A DNA stretch of 64,000 nucleotides from Martelella lutilitoris (GCF_016598595.1 NZ_CP066786.1:1449501-1513500), one strand, 5' to 3'; counted from the first letter of the stretch, positions 9,185-21,210 are shown. Notes: a model not told the origin generated them from the sequence alone. Program-made: numbers and translations.

Positions 9185-9556
9185 ATGCCTACCGTAAACC
9201 AACTGATCCGCAAGCCGCGCCAGCCCCAGGTCAAGCGGAACAAGGTTCCCGCGCTGGAACAGAACCCGCAGAAGCGCGGCGTCTGCACGCGCGTCTACAC
9301 CACGACGCCGAAGAAGCCGAACTCGGCTCTGCGTAAGGTTGCCAAGATCCGCCTGACCAATGGCTTCGAAGTCATCGGCTACATTCCGGGCGAAGGCCAC
9401 AACCTGCAGGAACACTCCGTCGTCATGATTCGCGGCGGCCGCGTCAAGGACTTGCCGGGTGTGCGTTACCACATCATCCGCGGTGTTCTCGACACGCAGG
9501 GCGTCAAGAACCGTAAGCAGCGCCGTTCGAAATACGGTGCCAAGCGTCCGAAGTAA
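9185..9556 (+). CDS. rpsL: 30S ribosomal protein S12
   Basis: 123 aa, the usual length. S12 sits at the decoding centre and controls tRNA selection fidelity. The conserved core [13 protein letters not shown] and [13 protein letters not shown] are present, with Lys43, Lys88 and Pro91 unchanged, so the common streptomycin-resistance substitutions are absent. The start ATG 9185 has AAAGGGA upstream. It is the first gene of the str operon (rpsL-rpsG-fusA-tuf), 74 bp before rpsG. In many relatives rpoB-rpoC lie just upstream; here the neighbour is an ABC-F gene. Confidence 0.98.
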   Translation: MPTVNQLIRKPRQPQVKRNKVPALEQNPQKRGVCTRVYTTTPKKPNSALRKVAKIRLTNGFEVIGYIPGEGHNLQEHSVVMIRGGRVKDLPGVRYHIIRGVLDTQGVKNRKQRRSKYGAKRPK

Positions 9557-9603
9557 TTCGGTTTTCATTCTTCTGGCGCTGCGCGAGGTTCTCCGCGTTT
9601 TAA

Positions 9604-10101
<498 letters not shown>

Positions 10102-10128
10102 TTCAGATACGAGGGAAGGCCTAACATC

Positions 10129-12228
10129 ATGGCTCGCGAATATAAAATCGAAGATTACCGTAATTTCGGTATCATGGCGCACATCGACGCTGGCAAGACC
10201 ACGACGACCGAGCGCATCCTCTTCTACACCGGCAAGTCCCACAAGATCGGTGAAGTTCACGACGGCGCGGCCACGATGGACTGGATGGAGCAGGAGCAGG
10301 AGCGTGGCATCACGATCACCTCAGCTGCCACCACCACCTTCTGGCAGGGCCGCGACGGCAAGAAGCGCCGCTTCAACATCATCGACACCCCCGGACACGT
10401 CGACTTCACCATCGAAGTCGAGCGTTCGCTGCGCGTGCTCGACGGTGCGGTCGCCCTTCTCGACGCCAATGCCGGCGTCGAGCCGCAGACGGAAACCGTC
10501 TGGCGCCAGGCCGACAAGTACAACGTTCCGCGCATGATCTTCTGCAACAAGATGGACAAGATCGGCGCCGACTTCTATCGCTCGGTCGAGATGGTCAAGT
10601 CCCGTCTCGGAGCGACACCGGTTGTCATTCAGCTCCCGATCGGCGCCGAAAACGACTTTGCCGGCGTGATCGACCTGATCGAGATGAAGGCGCTTGTCTG
10701 GGATGGCGAACACCTCGGCGCGCAGTGGGATATCACGGATATTCCGGCTGACATGAAGGACAAGGCCGAAGAGTGGCGCGAAGCGATGATCGAGGCGGTC
10801 GTCGAGATCGACGAAGCCGCCATGGAAGCCTATCTCGAAGGCGAAATGCCGGACAATGACACGATCCGCAAGCTCCTCCGCAAGGGCACGATCGGCGTTC
10901 AGTTCTTCCCGATGCTGTGCGGCTCGGCTTTCAAGAACAAGGGCGTCCAGCCGCTTCTCGACGCCGTCGTCGACTTCCTGCCGTCGCCGATCGACATCGA
11001 GTCGATCAAGGGTATCGACGTCAAGACCGAAGCCGATATCGAGCGCCACGCTGATGACAACGAACCGCTTTCGATGCTGGCGTTCAAGATCATGAACGAC
11101 CCCTTCGTCGGTTCGCTGACCTTCTGCCGCGTCTATTCGGGCAAGCTCGAAAAGGGCTCCTCGGTGATGAACACGGTCAAGGAAAAGCGCGAGCGCGTCG
11201 GCCGCATGCTGCAGATGCATTCGAACTCGCGTTCGGACATCGAGGAAGCCTATGCCGGTGACATCGTTGCGCTTGCCGGGCTGAAGGAAACCACCACCGG
11301 TGACACGCTCTGCGACCCGCTGAAGCCCGTTATTCTGGAGCGGATGGAATTCCCCGAGCCGGTCATCCGCATCGCGATCGAGCCGAAGACCAAGGCCGAC
11401 CAGGAGAAGATGGGCATCGCGCTCAACCGTCTCGCTGCCGAAGACCCGTCCTTCCGCGTGTTCTCCGACGAGGAGAGCGGTCAGACGATCATCGCCGGCA
11501 TGGGCGAGCTTCACCTCGACATTCTCGTCGATCGCATGAAGCGCGAGTTCAAGGTCGAGGCCAATGTCGGCGCGCCGCAGGTTGCCTACCGCGAAACGAT
11601 CACGCAGGCCCACGAAGAAGACTACACCCACAAGAAGCAGTCGGGTGGTTCGGGTCAGTTCGCCCGCGTCAAGATCATCTTCGAACCCAATCCGGACGGC
11701 GAGGATTTCGTTTTCGAATCCAAGATCGTCGGCGGCTCGGTTCCGAAGGAATACATCCCCGGTGTCCAGAAGGGTATCGAAAGCGTTCTGTCGTCGGGTC
11801 CGCTCGCCGGCTTCCCGATGCTCGGCATCAAGGCCACCCTCGTCGACGGCGCCTACCACGATGTCGACTCCTCGGTCCTCGCCTTCGAAATCGCCGCGCG
11901 CGCCTGCTTCCGCGAAGCTGCCCGCAAGGCCGGCGCCCAGCTCCTCGAGCCAATCATGAGCGTCGAGGTGGTGACCCCGGAAGATTACGTTGGCGACGTC
12001 ATCGGCGACCTGAACTCCCGTCGCGGCCAGATCCAGGGCCAGGAGCCGCGCGGCAACGCAACGGTCATCGAGGCCGAGGTTCCGCTCGCGAACATGTTCA
12101 AGTATGTCGACACGCTGCGTTCGATGTCTCAGGGCCGCGCGCAGTACACGATGACCTTCGATCACAACGCGCCGGTCCCCTCGAACGTCGCGCAGGAAAT
12201 TCAGGCGAAGTATTCCGGTTCGAAGTAA
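10129..12228 (+). CDS. fusA: Elongation factor G
   Basis: 699 aa, full length. EF-G is the GTPase that drives translocation and, with RRF, ribosome recycling. G1 AHIDAGKT is at residues 17-24, the switch region RGITITSAA near 59-67, G3 DTPGHVDF at 86-93 and G4 NKMD at 140-143; domains II to V follow to YSGSK. The linkage rpsL-rpsG-fusA-tuf is the classical str operon, with 62 bp to tuf. Confidence 0.98.
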   Translation: MAREYKIEDYRNFGIMAHIDAGKTTTTERILFYTGKSHKIGEVHDGAATMDWMEQEQERGITITSAATTTFWQGRDGKKRRFNIIDTPGHVDFTIEVERSLRVLDGAVALLDANAGVEPQTETVWRQADKYNVPRMIFCNKMDKIGADFYRSVEMVKSRLGATPVVIQLPIGAENDFAGVIDLIEMKALVWDGEHLGAQWDITDIPADMKDKAEEWREAMIEAVVEIDEAAMEAYLEGEMPDNDTIRKLLRKGTIGVQFFPMLCGSAFKNKGVQPLLDAVVDFLPSPIDIESIKGIDVKTEADIERHADDNEPLSMLAFKIMNDPFVGSLTFCRVYSGKLEKGSSVMNTVKEKRERVGRMLQMHSNSRSDIEEAYAGDIVALAGLKETTTGDTLCDPLKPVILERMEFPEPVIRIAIEPKTKADQEKMGIALNRLAAEDPSFRVFSDEESGQTIIAGMGELHLDILVDRMKREFKVEANVGAPQVAYRETITQAHEEDYTHKKQSGGSGQFARVKIIFEPNPDGEDFVFESKIVGGSVPKEYIPGVQKGIESVLSSGPLAGFPMLGIKATLVDGAYHDVDSSVLAFEIAARACFREAARKAGAQLLEPIMSVEVVTPEDYVGDVIGDLNSRRGQIQGQEPRGNATVIEAEVPLANMFKYVDTLRSMSQGRAQYTMTFDHNAPVPSNVAQEIQAKYSGSK

Positions 12229-12290
12229 CCGGGGTCGTCACCTTAACGAGTTGGCCCCCTTGCGGGGTCTGGAAAGAATAGGAGCCTAAA

Positions 12291-13466
<1,176 letters not shown>

Positions 13467-13496
13467 TCGACGCGCGACAGGCACTTTGATTGCGAG

Positions 13497-13526
13497 GTAG
13501 GGACGGGGCAACCTGTCCCTACTTTT
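13497..13526 (+). terminator. Terminator/attenuator between tuf and rpsJ
   Basis: Arms GTAGGGACGGG (13497-13507) and CCTGTCCCTAC (13512-13522) pair over 11 bp with one G-T wobble around a GCAA tetraloop, followed by TTTT. The short T-run suggests partial termination between the str and S10 operons. Confidence 0.6.
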
Positions 13527-13614
13527 GAAGATTGAAGAGAGCGGTCGAAGTTCAACGAATGCGCCTGATCGATGACGAGAAGGCGGGAAGAATAAGAAGA
13601 CAAGGACGAGTCGC

Positions 13615-13923
13615 ATGAACGGCCAGAATATCCGCATCCGCCTGAAGGCGTTTGATCACCGGATCCTTGATGCCTCCACGCGTGAGATCGTTTCCACGGC
13701 CAAGCGTACGGGCGCGAATGTGCGCGGTCCGGTTCCGCTGCCGACCCGGATCGAGAAGTTCACGGTCAACCGTGGTCCGCATATCGACAAGAAGAGCCGC
13801 GAGCAGTTTGAAATGCGCACCCACAAGCGCCTGCTCGACATTGTCGATCCGACCCCCCAGACGGTCGATGCTCTGATGAAGCTCGATCTGGCTGCCGGCG
13901 TCGACGTCGAAATCAAGCTCTGA
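13615..13923 (+). CDS. rpsJ: 30S ribosomal protein S10 (NusE)
   Basis: 102 aa starting [19 protein letters not shown], with the conserved [20 protein letters not shown] block. S10 is part of the 30S head and also acts as the antitermination factor NusE with NusB and NusG. It opens the S10 operon, 148 bp after tuf with a hairpin in between, and is followed by an unusually long, structured 129-bp spacer before rplC. Confidence 0.98.
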   Translation: MNGQNIRIRLKAFDHRILDASTREIVSTAKRTGANVRGPVPLPTRIEKFTVNRGPHIDKKSREQFEMRTHKRLLDIVDPTPQTVDALMKLDLAAGVDVEIKL

Positions 13924-13948
13924 TCTTTCAGGGTAGGGATAATTAAAC

Positions 13949-13994
13949 GGGACCAATCGCTGCGCGCGCCTTGATGCGATGCGCATGACGTCCC
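13949..13994 (+). other. Hairpin in the rpsJ-rplC spacer
   Basis: Outer arms GGGAC (13949-13953) and GTCCC (13990-13994) enclose an inner stem TGCGC (13961-13965)/GCGCA (13981-13985) that continues CGC/GCG over a 6-nt loop. There is no T-run, so it looks like a leader or processing structure, not a terminator. Function unknown. Confidence 0.4.
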
Positions 13995-14052
13995 AAACAG
14001 AGACACGCCGGGACCGCAAGGGCCTGGCCGGAACTCTAAAAGGAACGAACCG

Positions 14053-14748
14053 ATGCGTTCAGGTGTAATAGCACAGAAGGTGGGAATGACCCGCGTCTTC
14101 AATGACGCAGGAGAGCATATCCCGGTAACAGTTTTGCGAATGGACGGCTGCCAGGTCGTCGCAACGCGCACGAAAGACAAAAACGGCTATACGGCTGTTC
14201 AGCTCGGTGCTGGCCGTTCGAAGGTCAAGAACACGTCGAAGGCGCTGCGCGGCCATTTTGCCAAGGGCTCTGTCGAACCCAAGGCCAAGCTGGTCGAGTT
14301 CCGCGTTTCCGAAGACAACCTGCTCGAGATCGGCGCCGAACTGACGGCCGGCCATTTCGTGTCGGGTCAGCTCGTCGACGTGACCGGCACCACCATCGGT
14401 AAGGGTTTTGCCGGTGCGATGAAGCGCCACAACTTCGGCGGCCTGCGCGCCACCCACGGTGTCTCGATCTCGCACCGTTCGCATGGTTCGACCGGTTCCA
14501 ACCAGGATCCGGGCAAGGTCTGGAAGGGCAAGAAGATGGCTGGTCACATGGGCCAGACCCGCGTCACCACCCAGAACCTCGAAGTCGTCCGCACCGATGA
14601 AGAGCGCGGTCTGATCCTCGTCAAGGGAGCCGTTCCCGGTTCCAAGGGCGCCTGGATCACGGTTCGCGACGCTGTGAAGTCCGGTGTGCCTGAAAATGCG
14701 CCGCGGCCCGCCGGCCTGCGCGCGGCTGAAACCAATGGAGCCGAGTAA
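14053..14748 (+). CDS. rplC: 50S ribosomal protein L3
   Basis: 231 aa, starting [17 protein letters not shown]3 binds 23S rRNA early and reaches the peptidyl transferase centre through its extended loop ([19 protein letters not shown] near 127-145; [17 protein letters not shown] near 158-174). The ATG has AAAAGGAA upstream. The stop overlaps the rplD start (TAATG), indicating translational coupling. Confidence 0.98.
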   Translation: MRSGVIAQKVGMTRVFNDAGEHIPVTVLRMDGCQVVATRTKDKNGYTAVQLGAGRSKVKNTSKALRGHFAKGSVEPKAKLVEFRVSEDNLLEIGAELTAGHFVSGQLVDVTGTTIGKGFAGAMKRHNFGGLRATHGVSISHRSHGSTGSNQDPGKVWKGKKMAGHMGQTRVTTQNLEVVRTDEERGLILVKGAVPGSKGAWITVRDAVKSGVPENAPRPAGLRAAETNGAE

Positions 14749-15368
14749 TGGATCTCACCGTCAAAACACTTGAGGGCAAGGACGCCGGCAAGGTCAGCCT
14801 GAAGGACGAGATCTTCGGCCTGGAACCGCGCGAAGACATCCTCGCCCGCATGGTTCGCTATCAGCTGGCAAAGAAGCGCCAGGGCAGCCACAAGGTCAAG
14901 GGTCGTTCGGAAGTCGCTCTGACCGGCGCCAAGATGTACAAGCAGAAGGGCACGGGCAATGCCCGCCACCACGCCAAGCGTGCGCCGCAGTTCCGCGGCG
15001 GTGGTCGCGCCCACGGCCCGGTTGTTCGCGACCATGCGCATGACCTGCCGAAGAAGCTTCGCGCGCTGGCCCTGAAACATGCGCTTTCGGCCAAGGCCAA
15101 GGGCGAGAACATCATCATTGTCGATGACCTCGTCGCCAAGGAAGCAAAGACCAAGGCGCTCATCGCGCAGTTTGCCGGCCTCGGCCTGGAAAACGCTCTG
15201 ATCATCGGCGGTTCGGAAGTCGACGGCAACTTCAAGCTTGCCGCGCGCAACATTCCGAATATCGATGTTCTGCCGGTTCAGGGCATCAATGTTTACGACA
15301 TTCTGCGCCGCGGAAAGCTCGTGCTTTCCAAGTCCGCAGTCGAAGCTCTGGAGGAGCGGTTCAAATGA
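14748..15368 (+). CDS. rplD: 50S ribosomal protein L4
   Basis: 206 aa. L4 lines the peptide exit tunnel; the tunnel loop lies around residues 45-90 ([38 protein letters not shown]). In gammaproteobacteria L4 represses the S10 operon through its leader; no such leader is established here. The gene overlaps rplC by 1 base and rplW by 4 bases. Confidence 0.98.
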   Translation: MDLTVKTLEGKDAGKVSLKDEIFGLEPREDILARMVRYQLAKKRQGSHKVKGRSEVALTGAKMYKQKGTGNARHHAKRAPQFRGGGRAHGPVVRDHAHDLPKKLRALALKHALSAKAKGENIIIVDDLVAKEAKTKALIAQFAGLGLENALIIGGSEVDGNFKLAARNIPNIDVLPVQGINVYDILRRGKLVLSKSAVEALEERFK

Positions 15369-15658
15369 GCGATATCCGCCATTACGACGTGATCGTTTCG
15401 CCGGTCATTACCGAGAAGTCGACGCTGGTTTCGGACAATAACCAGGTTGTCTTCAACGTTGCCAAGAATGCGAGCAAGCCCGAGATCAAGGCCGCTGTCG
15501 AAGAGCTCTTCGGCGTCAAGGTCAAGTCCGTGAACACGCTCGTGCGCAAGGGCAAGATCAAGCGCTTCCGGAATTTCTCCGGCAAGCAGAAGGACGTCAA
15601 GAAGGCGATCGTCACGCTGGCCGAAGGTCAGTCCGTAGACGTGACGACCGGCGTTTGA
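15365..15658 (+). CDS. rplW: 50S ribosomal protein L23
   Basis: 97 aa, starting [21 protein letters not shown]23 sits at the tunnel exit and is the docking site for trigger factor and SRP. The conserved [18 protein letters not shown] and [18 protein letters not shown] segments are present. The ATGA overlap with rplD suggests coupled translation. Confidence 0.98.
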   Translation: MSDIRHYDVIVSPVITEKSTLVSDNNQVVFNVAKNASKPEIKAAVEELFGVKVKSVNTLVRKGKIKRFRNFSGKQKDVKKAIVTLAEGQSVDVTTGV

Positions 15659-15699
15659 AACAGACCCGGTAGGGTAAAGACCCAATAGGGAATGAGAAA

Positions 15700-16536
15700 A
15701 TGGCATTGAAAACATTCAATCCGACAACGCCGAGCCAGCGCCAACTGGTAATCGTCGAGCGTTCGGAGCTTTACAAGGGCAAGCCCGTCAAGGCGTTGAC
15801 GCAGGGCCTGTCTTCGAAAGGCGGTCGTAACAACTACGGCCGCGTGACGGCCCGCTTCCAGGGCGGCGGTCACAAGCGCACCTACCGCATGATCGACTTC
15901 AAGCGCCGCAAGTTCGGCGTCGAGGGCACGGTCGAGCGTCTGGAATACGACCCCAACCGGTCGGCTTTCATCGCGCTCATCAACTATGCGGACGGCGAGC
16001 TTGCCTATATCCTGGCGCCGCAGCGTCTGGCCGTTGGCGACAAGGTTCTCGCCGCCGACAGCGCGATCGACGTGAAGCCCGGCAATGCGATGCCGCTGCA
16101 GAACATTCCGGTCGGCTCGATCGTGCACAACGTCGAGATGAAGCCGGGCAAGGGCGGCCAGATCGCCCGTTCGGCAGGCACCTATGTGCAGCTCGTCGGC
16201 CGCGACCAGGGCATGGCGATCCTTCGCCTGAACTCCGGCGAACAGCGTCTCGTGCCTGGCTCTTGCCTTGCTTCGATCGGCGCTGTATCGAACCCCGACC
16301 ATTCCAACACGAATGACGGCAAGGCCGGTCGTTCGCGCTGGCGGGGCAAGCGTCCGCATGTTCGCGGCGTCGTCATGAACCCGATCGACCACCCGCACGG
16401 TGGTGGTGAAGGCCGTACATCCGGTGGTCGCCACCCTGTTTCGCCCTGGGGCAAGCCCACCAAGGGCAAGCGCACGCGCAAGAACAAGTCGACAGACAAG
16501 TTCATCATGCGCTCGCGCCACCAGAAGAAGAAGTAA
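15700..16536 (+). CDS. rplB: 50S ribosomal protein L2
   Basis: 278 aa, starting [20 protein letters not shown]2 is a primary 23S rRNA binder needed for subunit association and peptidyl transfer. The C-terminal block [16 protein letters not shown] contains the conserved histidine implicated in activity, followed by [16 protein letters not shown]. Standard position after rplW and 15 bp before rpsS. Confidence 0.98.
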   Translation: MALKTFNPTTPSQRQLVIVERSELYKGKPVKALTQGLSSKGGRNNYGRVTARFQGGGHKRTYRMIDFKRRKFGVEGTVERLEYDPNRSAFIALINYADGELAYILAPQRLAVGDKVLAADSAIDVKPGNAMPLQNIPVGSIVHNVEMKPGKGGQIARSAGTYVQLVGRDQGMAILRLNSGEQRLVPGSCLASIGAVSNPDHSNTNDGKAGRSRWRGKRPHVRGVVMNPIDHPHGGGEGRTSGGRHPVSPWGKPTKGKRTRKNKSTDKFIMRSRHQKKK

Positions 16537-16551
16537 GAGAGGTAGTCTGAA

Positions 16552-16830
16552 ATGGCTCGTTCAGTATGGAAGGGACCGTTTGTTGACGGCTATCTTCTCA
16601 AGAAGGCTGAGAAGGTGCGTGAAGGCGGTCGCCACGAAGTGATCAAGATCTGGAGCCGCCGTTCCACGATCATGCCGCAGTTCGTCGGCCTGACCTTCGG
16701 CGTCTACAATGGTTCCAAGCACATTCCGGTCTCCGTGTCGGAAGAGATGGTCGGCCACAAGTTCGGTGAATTTGCACCGACGCGGACCTATTACGGTCAC
16801 GGCGCCGACAAGAAGGCGAAGAGGAAGTAA
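16552..16830 (+). CDS. rpsS: 30S ribosomal protein S19
   Basis: 92 aa, starting [17 protein letters not shown]19 binds the 16S head with S13 and contacts the A-site tRNA region. The typical [20 protein letters not shown] and [14 protein letters not shown] segments are present. AGAGAGGTAG precedes the ATG; rplV follows after 2 bp. Confidence 0.98.
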   Translation: MARSVWKGPFVDGYLLKKAEKVREGGRHEVIKIWSRRSTIMPQFVGLTFGVYNGSKHIPVSVSEEMVGHKFGEFAPTRTYYGHGADKKAKRK

Positions 16831-16832
16831 CA

Positions 16833-17216
16833 ATGGGCAAGGCAAAAGCCGCACGCCGGCTTAAGGAAAACGAGGCGCAGGCCGTTACGCGCACGATCCG
16901 CGTCAGCCCGCAGAAGCTCAACCTCGTCGCCGCCATGATCCGCGGCAAGAAGGTTGACCGGGCCCTGGCCGATCTCGAATTCTCGCAGAAGCGGGTTTCC
17001 GGGACCGTCCGCAAGACGCTCGAATCGGCCATCGCCAATGCTGAAAACAACCACGACCTCGACGTTGACCAGCTCATCGTCGCGGAAGCCTATGTCGGCA
17101 AGTCGATTGTCGCCAAGCGCTTCATGGTCCGTGGCCGGGGCCGCGCATCGCGCATCCTCAAGCCGTTTTCGCATCTGACGATCGTCGTCCGTGAAGTCGA
17201 AGAGGAGGCCGCATAA
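16833..17216 (+). CDS. rplV: 50S ribosomal protein L22
   Basis: 127 aa, starting [19 protein letters not shown]22 has an extended hairpin that forms part of the exit-tunnel constriction; in this sequence it falls in the [20 protein letters not shown] stretch near the C-terminus. No deletion of the kind linked to macrolide resistance is apparent. It overlaps rpsC by one base (TAATG). Confidence 0.98.
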   Translation: MGKAKAARRLKENEAQAVTRTIRVSPQKLNLVAAMIRGKKVDRALADLEFSQKRVSGTVRKTLESAIANAENNHDLDVDQLIVAEAYVGKSIVAKRFMVRGRGRASRILKPFSHLTIVVREVEEEAA

Positions 17217-17929
17217 TGGGTCAGAAAATCAATCCGATCGGTTTCCGTCTCGGCGTCAACCGCACCTGGGACAGCCGCTGGTTCGCTGACAATCACGAAT
17301 ACGGCAAGCTGCTCCACGAAGACCTGAAGATCCGCAGCTACATCCAGAAGGAACTGAAGCAGGCGGGTGTTTCCAAGGTCGTTATCGAGCGTCCGCACAA
17401 GAAGTGCCGCGTGACCATCCATTCGGCGCGTCCGGGCCTGATCATCGGCAAGAAGGGCGCGGACATCGAGAAGCTGCGCAGCAAGCTTGCGACGATGACC
17501 GACTCGGAAATGCACCTCAACATCGTTGAAGTGCGCAAGCCGGAAACTGACGCCACGCTGGTCGCGCAGTCGATCGCGCAGCAGCTGGAACGCCGTATTG
17601 CCTTCCGCCGCGCCATGAAGCGCTCGGTGCAGTCGGCCATGCGTCTCGGCGCAGAGGGCATCCGCATCGTCTGCTCGGGCCGTCTCGGCGGCGCCGAGAT
17701 CGCGCGGACCGAATGGTACCGCGAAGGCCGCGTTCCGCTTCACACGCTGCGCGCCGACATCGACTACGGCACGGCCGAAGCTGAAACCGCATACGGCATT
17801 TGCGGCATCAAGGTCTGGGTCTTCAAGGGCGAAATCCTTGAGCACGATCCGATGGCCTCCGAGCGTCGCGCGACCGAGGGCGACAACAAGGGTAACAGCG
17901 GCAACAATCGCCGCCGCGAAAACGCCTGA
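17216..17929 (+). CDS. rpsC: 30S ribosomal protein S3
   Basis: 237 aa, starting [21 protein letters not shown]3 is at the mRNA entry tunnel and has helicase-related function. A type II KH domain with [18 protein letters not shown] is seen near residues 62-79; the C-terminal domain follows and ends in a polar tail ([14 protein letters not shown]) typical of rhizobial S3. Coupled to rplV by overlap. Confidence 0.98.
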   Translation: MGQKINPIGFRLGVNRTWDSRWFADNHEYGKLLHEDLKIRSYIQKELKQAGVSKVVIERPHKKCRVTIHSARPGLIIGKKGADIEKLRSKLATMTDSEMHLNIVEVRKPETDATLVAQSIAQQLERRIAFRRAMKRSVQSAMRLGAEGIRIVCSGRLGGAEIARTEWYREGRVPLHTLRADIDYGTAEAETAYGICGIKVWVFKGEILEHDPMASERRATEGDNKGNSGNNRRRENA

Positions 17930-17966
17930 CAACGGCGTTTTCCGCGAAGTTCGGAGATAGAAGAAA

Positions 17967-18380
17967 ATGTTGCAGCCAAAGCGTACAAAGTACCGCAAGC
18001 AGTTCAAGGGCCGCATCCATGGCGCAGCCAAGGGCGGCAGCGATCTGGCTTTCGGTGAATATGGGCTGAAGGCGCAGGAACCCAACCGCGTCAACGCGCG
18101 CGAGATCGAGGCGGCCCGCCGCGCGATCACCCGTCACATGAAGCGTGCCGGTCGCGTGTGGATCCGTATCTTTCCTGACACGCCGGTCACCTCCAAGCCG
18201 ACCGAAGTGCGTATGGGTAAGGGCAAGGGCGGCGTCGATTACTGGGCGGCCCGCGTGAAGCCCGGCCGGATCATGTTCGAAATCGATGGTGTGAGCGAAG
18301 ACATTGCTCGTGAAGCCCTGCGCCTCGGCGCGGCCAAGCTTTCGGTCAAGACGCGCTTCATCCAGCGTATCGCAGAGTAA
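17967..18380 (+). CDS. rplP: 50S ribosomal protein L16
   Basis: 137 aa, starting [17 protein letters not shown]16 organises the aminoacyl-tRNA site of the large subunit. The conserved [19 protein letters not shown] loop (about 76-94) is intact. 37 bp after rpsC; rpmC follows with a GGAG ribosome site overlapping the end of the gap. Confidence 0.98.
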   Translation: MLQPKRTKYRKQFKGRIHGAAKGGSDLAFGEYGLKAQEPNRVNAREIEAARRAITRHMKRAGRVWIRIFPDTPVTSKPTEVRMGKGKGGVDYWAARVKPGRIMFEIDGVSEDIAREALRLGAAKLSVKTRFIQRIAE

Positions 18381-18392
18381 GGAGTGGTACCG

Positions 18393-18593
18393 ATGAAAAC
18401 TTCTGACGTACACGCCATGACCGAAGACCAGCTCAAGGACGAGCTCGCCAAGCTCAAGAAGGAGCAGTTCAACCTGCGCTTCCAGAAGGCGACCGGACAG
18501 CTGGAAAAAACGGCGCGCATCAAGGAAGTGCGCCGCGACATCGCGCGTGTGAAAACCATTGCTGCCCAGAAGGCGGCGGCCGCCAAGGCCTGA
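18393..18593 (+). CDS. rpmC: 50S ribosomal protein L29
   Basis: 66 aa from ATG 18393 ([18 protein letters not shown]). A GTG at 18384 is in frame but overlaps the GGAG ribosome site; the ATG is 8 nt beyond it and matches family length. L29 lies near the exit tunnel beside L23. Two long helices with [19 protein letters not shown] are typical. Confidence 0.96.
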   Translation: MKTSDVHAMTEDQLKDELAKLKKEQFNLRFQKATGQLEKTARIKEVRRDIARVKTIAAQKAAAAKA

Positions 18594-18617
18594 GAACTAT
18601 AGAGGACCGACAAGAAA

Positions 18618-18854
18618 ATGCCTAAACGCATCCTGCAAGGCGTTGTCGTCAGCGACAAGAACGATAAAACGGTCGTAGTCCGGGTTGAGCGTCGTTTCGC
18701 CCACCCGCTGATGCAGAAGACTGTACGCCGCTCGAAAAAGTACAAGGCGCATGACGCCGAAAACCAGTACAAGATCGGGGATACCGTATTCATCGAGGAA
18801 TGCGCGCCGATCTCCAAGGACAAGCGCTGGACGGTGGTCTCCGCCCAGGCCTGA
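18618..18854 (+). CDS. rpsQ: 30S ribosomal protein S17
   Basis: 78 aa, starting [21 protein letters not shown]17 is a primary binder of the 16S 5' domain with an OB fold. The segment [23 protein letters not shown] is typical. It is followed by an unusually long 364-bp spacer before rplN, where many bacteria have only tens of bases. Confidence 0.97.
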   Translation: MPKRILQGVVVSDKNDKTVVVRVERRFAHPLMQKTVRRSKKYKAHDAENQYKIGDTVFIEECAPISKDKRWTVVSAQA

Positions 18855-19218
18855 CTTTTAAAATTGAACAGCTATTTCGCCCGGGCCCTTGCGCTTTGGC
18901 GAAATATCTGTATGTAGCACGGCATCGAGATGCGGGGGCGTCCGGCAACGGGCGGCCTTTTCCGTAAGGGCTTTCCCCTTCGAAAGGGGCCCCGGGCCCC
19001 GAAAGACGCTACAAGAAGACGCTCTGGCTCTTGCACGCGGTGCAGGCCCCGAAAGAAATCCTTTTCGGGCCGCATGGTTTTGAAAGTGCTGGACAGGAAA
19101 TTCGAGCGACCGCCGGGTCAGGTTTTGGCAGGGCGGGCGCTTTGATACGTGTCGATTAAGCTGGTCTAGGGGGCAGAGGTGCCCAACCGGGCCGGTAACA
19201 ACAAGAAGGCGACCTGAT
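18855..19218 (+). other. Long structured spacer inside the r-protein operon (rpsQ-rplN)
   Basis: No supported gene. It holds a possible promoter (18889-18916) and four successive stem-loops: CGTCCG/CGGGCG with GCAA loop (18939-18954), CCCCTT/AAGGGG (18975-18989), TGCAC/GTGCA (19032-19044) and GGCCCCGAAA/TTTTCGGGCC with one bulge (19045-19071). The decamer gccccgaaag occurs twice (near 18996 and 19046). No strong T-run follows any stem. Open frames across it (18889-19083, 18930-19145) are Arg-rich and lack ribosome sites. Confidence 0.55.
18889..18916 (+). promoter_or_regulatory. Possible internal promoter upstream of rplN
   Basis: TTGCGC at 18889-18894, 16-nt spacer, TATGTA at 18911-18916. 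Moderate match to sigma70 elements; it would drive rplN onwards (the spc operon) independently of the S10 operon and transcribe the stem-loop region as a leader. Confidence 0.35.
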
Positions 19219-19587
19219 ATGATTCAGATGCAAACAAACCTCGACGTGGCGGATAATTCCGGCGCGCGTCGTGTCATGTGCATCAAGGTTCTGGGCGGCT
19301 CCAAGCGTAAATATGCCTCTATCGGCGACATCATCGTCGTTTCGGTGAAAGAGGCTGTTCCGCGCGGACGCGTCAAGAAGGGCGATGTGATGAAGGCCGT
19401 TGTCGTTCGCACGGCAAAGGACATCCGCCGCGCTGACGGCTCCGTCATCCGCTTCGACAGCAATGCTGCCGTTCTGATCAACAACAACAAAGAGCCGATT
19501 GGTACGCGTATCTTCGGGCCGGTTCCGCGCGAGCTGCGTGGCAAGAGCCATATGAAGATCATCTCCCTGGCTCCGGAAGTTCTGTAA
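19219..19587 (+). CDS. rplN: 50S ribosomal protein L14
   Basis: 122 aa, starting [21 protein letters not shown]14 forms an intersubunit bridge and is the site where silencing factor RsfS acts. The core [20 protein letters not shown] is conserved. It opens the spc part of the cluster after the structured spacer; rplX follows after 13 bp. Confidence 0.98.
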   Translation: MIQMQTNLDVADNSGARRVMCIKVLGGSKRKYASIGDIIVVSVKEAVPRGRVKKGDVMKAVVVRTAKDIRRADGSVIRFDSNAAVLINNNKEPIGTRIFGPVPRELRGKSHMKIISLAPEVL

Positions 19588-19600
19588 GGGAGCGCGGAAC

Positions 19601-19912
19601 ATGCAGAGAATCAAAAAGGGCGACAAGGTCGTCGTGATCGCCGGCAAGGACAAGGGCCGCACCGGTGAAGTCGTACAGGTTTTCCCGAAGGAAGACCGCG
19701 CCGTCGTTTCGGGCATCAATGTCGTGCGTCGCCACCAGCGGCAGACGCAGACCACCGAAGCCGGCATCATCACCAAGGAAGCGCCGGTTCACCTTTCGAA
19801 CCTCGCGATCGCCGATCCGAAGGACGGCAAGCCGACTCGCGTTGGCTTCAAGGTCGAGGGTGAGAAGAAGGTCCGCTATGCAAAGCGTTCGGGAGAAGTG
19901 ATCGATGGCTGA
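19601..19912 (+). CDS. rplX: 50S ribosomal protein L24
   Basis: 103 aa, starting [20 protein letters not shown], the KOW motif. L24 initiates 50S assembly on 23S rRNA domain I. The segment [21 protein letters not shown] is typical. A GGGAGCGCGGAAC ribosome region precedes ATG; the gene overlaps rplE by 8 bases. Confidence 0.98.
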   Translation: MQRIKKGDKVVVIAGKDKGRTGEVVQVFPKEDRAVVSGINVVRRHQRQTQTTEAGIITKEAPVHLSNLAIADPKDGKPTRVGFKVEGEKKVRYAKRSGEVIDG

Positions 19913-20462
19913 AGCAAAGTATGAGCCGCGCCTGAAGACGGTTTTCAACGAAAAGATCCGCGCTGAGCTGCAGGAGAGCTTTTCTTACGCCAACCCGATG
20001 ATGATCCCGCGCCTCGACAAGGTCGTGATCAACATGGGCGTCGGCGAGGCTGTCGGCGATTCGAAGAAGCCGACCAATGCCGCAGCTGACCTCTCGGCGA
20101 TCGCCGGCCAGAAGGCCGTGATCACCCATGCGCGCAACTCCATCGCCGGCTTCAAGGTCCGCGAGGGCATGCCGATCGGCGCCAAGGTGACGCTGCGCGG
20201 CGACCGCATGTATGAATTCGTTGACCGCCTGGTGAACATCGCGCTGCCGCGCGTTCGCGACTTCCGCGGCCTCAATCCGAAGAGCTTTGACGGCCGTGGC
20301 AACTTCGCCATGGGCATCAAGGAACACATCGTGTTCCCCGAGATCGAATACGACAAGGTCGATCAGATGTGGGGCATGGACATCATCGTTTGCACGACGG
20401 CGAACACGGACGACGAAGCACGGGCGCTCTTGACAGCGTTCAACTTCCCGTTCCGCAAATAA
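19905..20462 (+). CDS. rplE: 50S ribosomal protein L5
   Basis: 185 aa, starting [21 protein letters not shown]5 binds 5S rRNA and contacts P-site tRNA. The segments [20 protein letters not shown] and [20 protein letters not shown] are family signatures. It overlaps the end of rplX, so translation is likely coupled. Confidence 0.98.
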   Translation: MAEAKYEPRLKTVFNEKIRAELQESFSYANPMMIPRLDKVVINMGVGEAVGDSKKPTNAAADLSAIAGQKAVITHARNSIAGFKVREGMPIGAKVTLRGDRMYEFVDRLVNIALPRVRDFRGLNPKSFDGRGNFAMGIKEHIVFPEIEYDKVDQMWGMDIIVCTTANTDDEARALLTAFNFPFRK

Positions 20463-20494
20463 CCGTAACGACGAGCGTAGAAAAGGAAAACGAC

Positions 20495-20800
20495 ATGGCG
20501 AAAGTAAGCGCAGTCGAAAAGAACAAGCGCCGCCGCAAGACGGTCGCCCGGGACGCAGAGAAGCGTGCCGCGCTGAAGGCGATCATCAAGAACCAGGAGC
20601 TGCCGATCGAAGAGCGGTTCCGCGCTTCCCTGAAGCTGGCGGACATGCCCCGCGACGGCTCCAAGACGCGTATCCGCAACCGCTGCGAAGTATCCGGCCG
20701 TCCGCGTGCGTATTACCGCAAGCTGGGCATGTCCCGTATCGCGCTGCGTGATCTCGGCAACACCGGCAAGGTGCCGGGCGTCGTCAAGTCGAGCTGGTAA
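20495..20800 (+). CDS. rpsN: 30S ribosomal protein S14 (zinc-free type)
   Basis: 101 aa from ATG 20495 ([18 protein letters not shown]) after AAAAGGAAAA. The frame is open further upstream but that stretch overlaps rplE and does not resemble S14. The length and lack of a CxxC pair mark the long, zinc-independent form. The conserved [20 protein letters not shown] is present. S14 binds the 16S head. Confidence 0.97.
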   Translation: MAKVSAVEKNKRRRKTVARDAEKRAALKAIIKNQELPIEERFRASLKLADMPRDGSKTRIRNRCEVSGRPRAYYRKLGMSRIALRDLGNTGKVPGVVKSSW

Positions 20801-20811
20801 GGAGGCGTCCA

Positions 20812-21210
20812 ATGGCAATGTCTGATCCCCTGGGCGATATGCTCACCCGTATCCGCAACGGCGCCTCGCGTCGCAAGTCCTCCGTGACGACGCCGGCTTC
20901 CAAGCTGCGCGCCCACGTTCTGGACGTGCTGCAGGCCGAAGGCTACATCCGCGGCTACACCCAGACCGAATTCGAGAACGGCAAGTCCGAGATCGAAATC
21001 GAGCTGAAATACTACGAAAACGCGTCCGTGATCCGCGAGATCGCCCGCGTTTCCAAGCCGGGCCGCCGGGTCTATGTCTCGGTCAAGTCCATTCCGCAGG
21101 TCGCAAACGGTCTGGGTATCACGATCCTTTCCACCCCCAAGGGTGTGATGGCTGATCACCAGGCGCGCGAACAGAATGTCGGTGGCGAGGTTCTCTGCTC
21201 GGTCTTCTAA
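20812..21210 (+). CDS. rpsH: 30S ribosomal protein S8
   Basis: 132 aa, starting [17 protein letters not shown] after a strong GGAGG site. S8 binds 16S helix 21; in E. coli it also represses the spc operon. The C-terminal [20 protein letters not shown] is conserved. A second ATG two codons in (20818) is possible but the first has the better spacing. Confidence 0.98.
   Translation: MAMSDPLGDMLTRIRNGASRRKSSVTTPASKLRAHVLDVLQAEGYIRGYTQTEFENGKSEIEIELKYYENASVIREIARVSKPGRRVYVSVKSIPQVANGLGITILSTPKGVMADHQAREQNVGGEVLCSVF

Noticed and set aside
10321..12165. 614-codon open frame on the minus strand
   Set aside because: Antisense to fusA; no independent support.
18889..19145. Small frames in the rpsQ-rplN spacer
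   Set aside because: No ribosome site, Arg-rich, and they cross four stem-loops.
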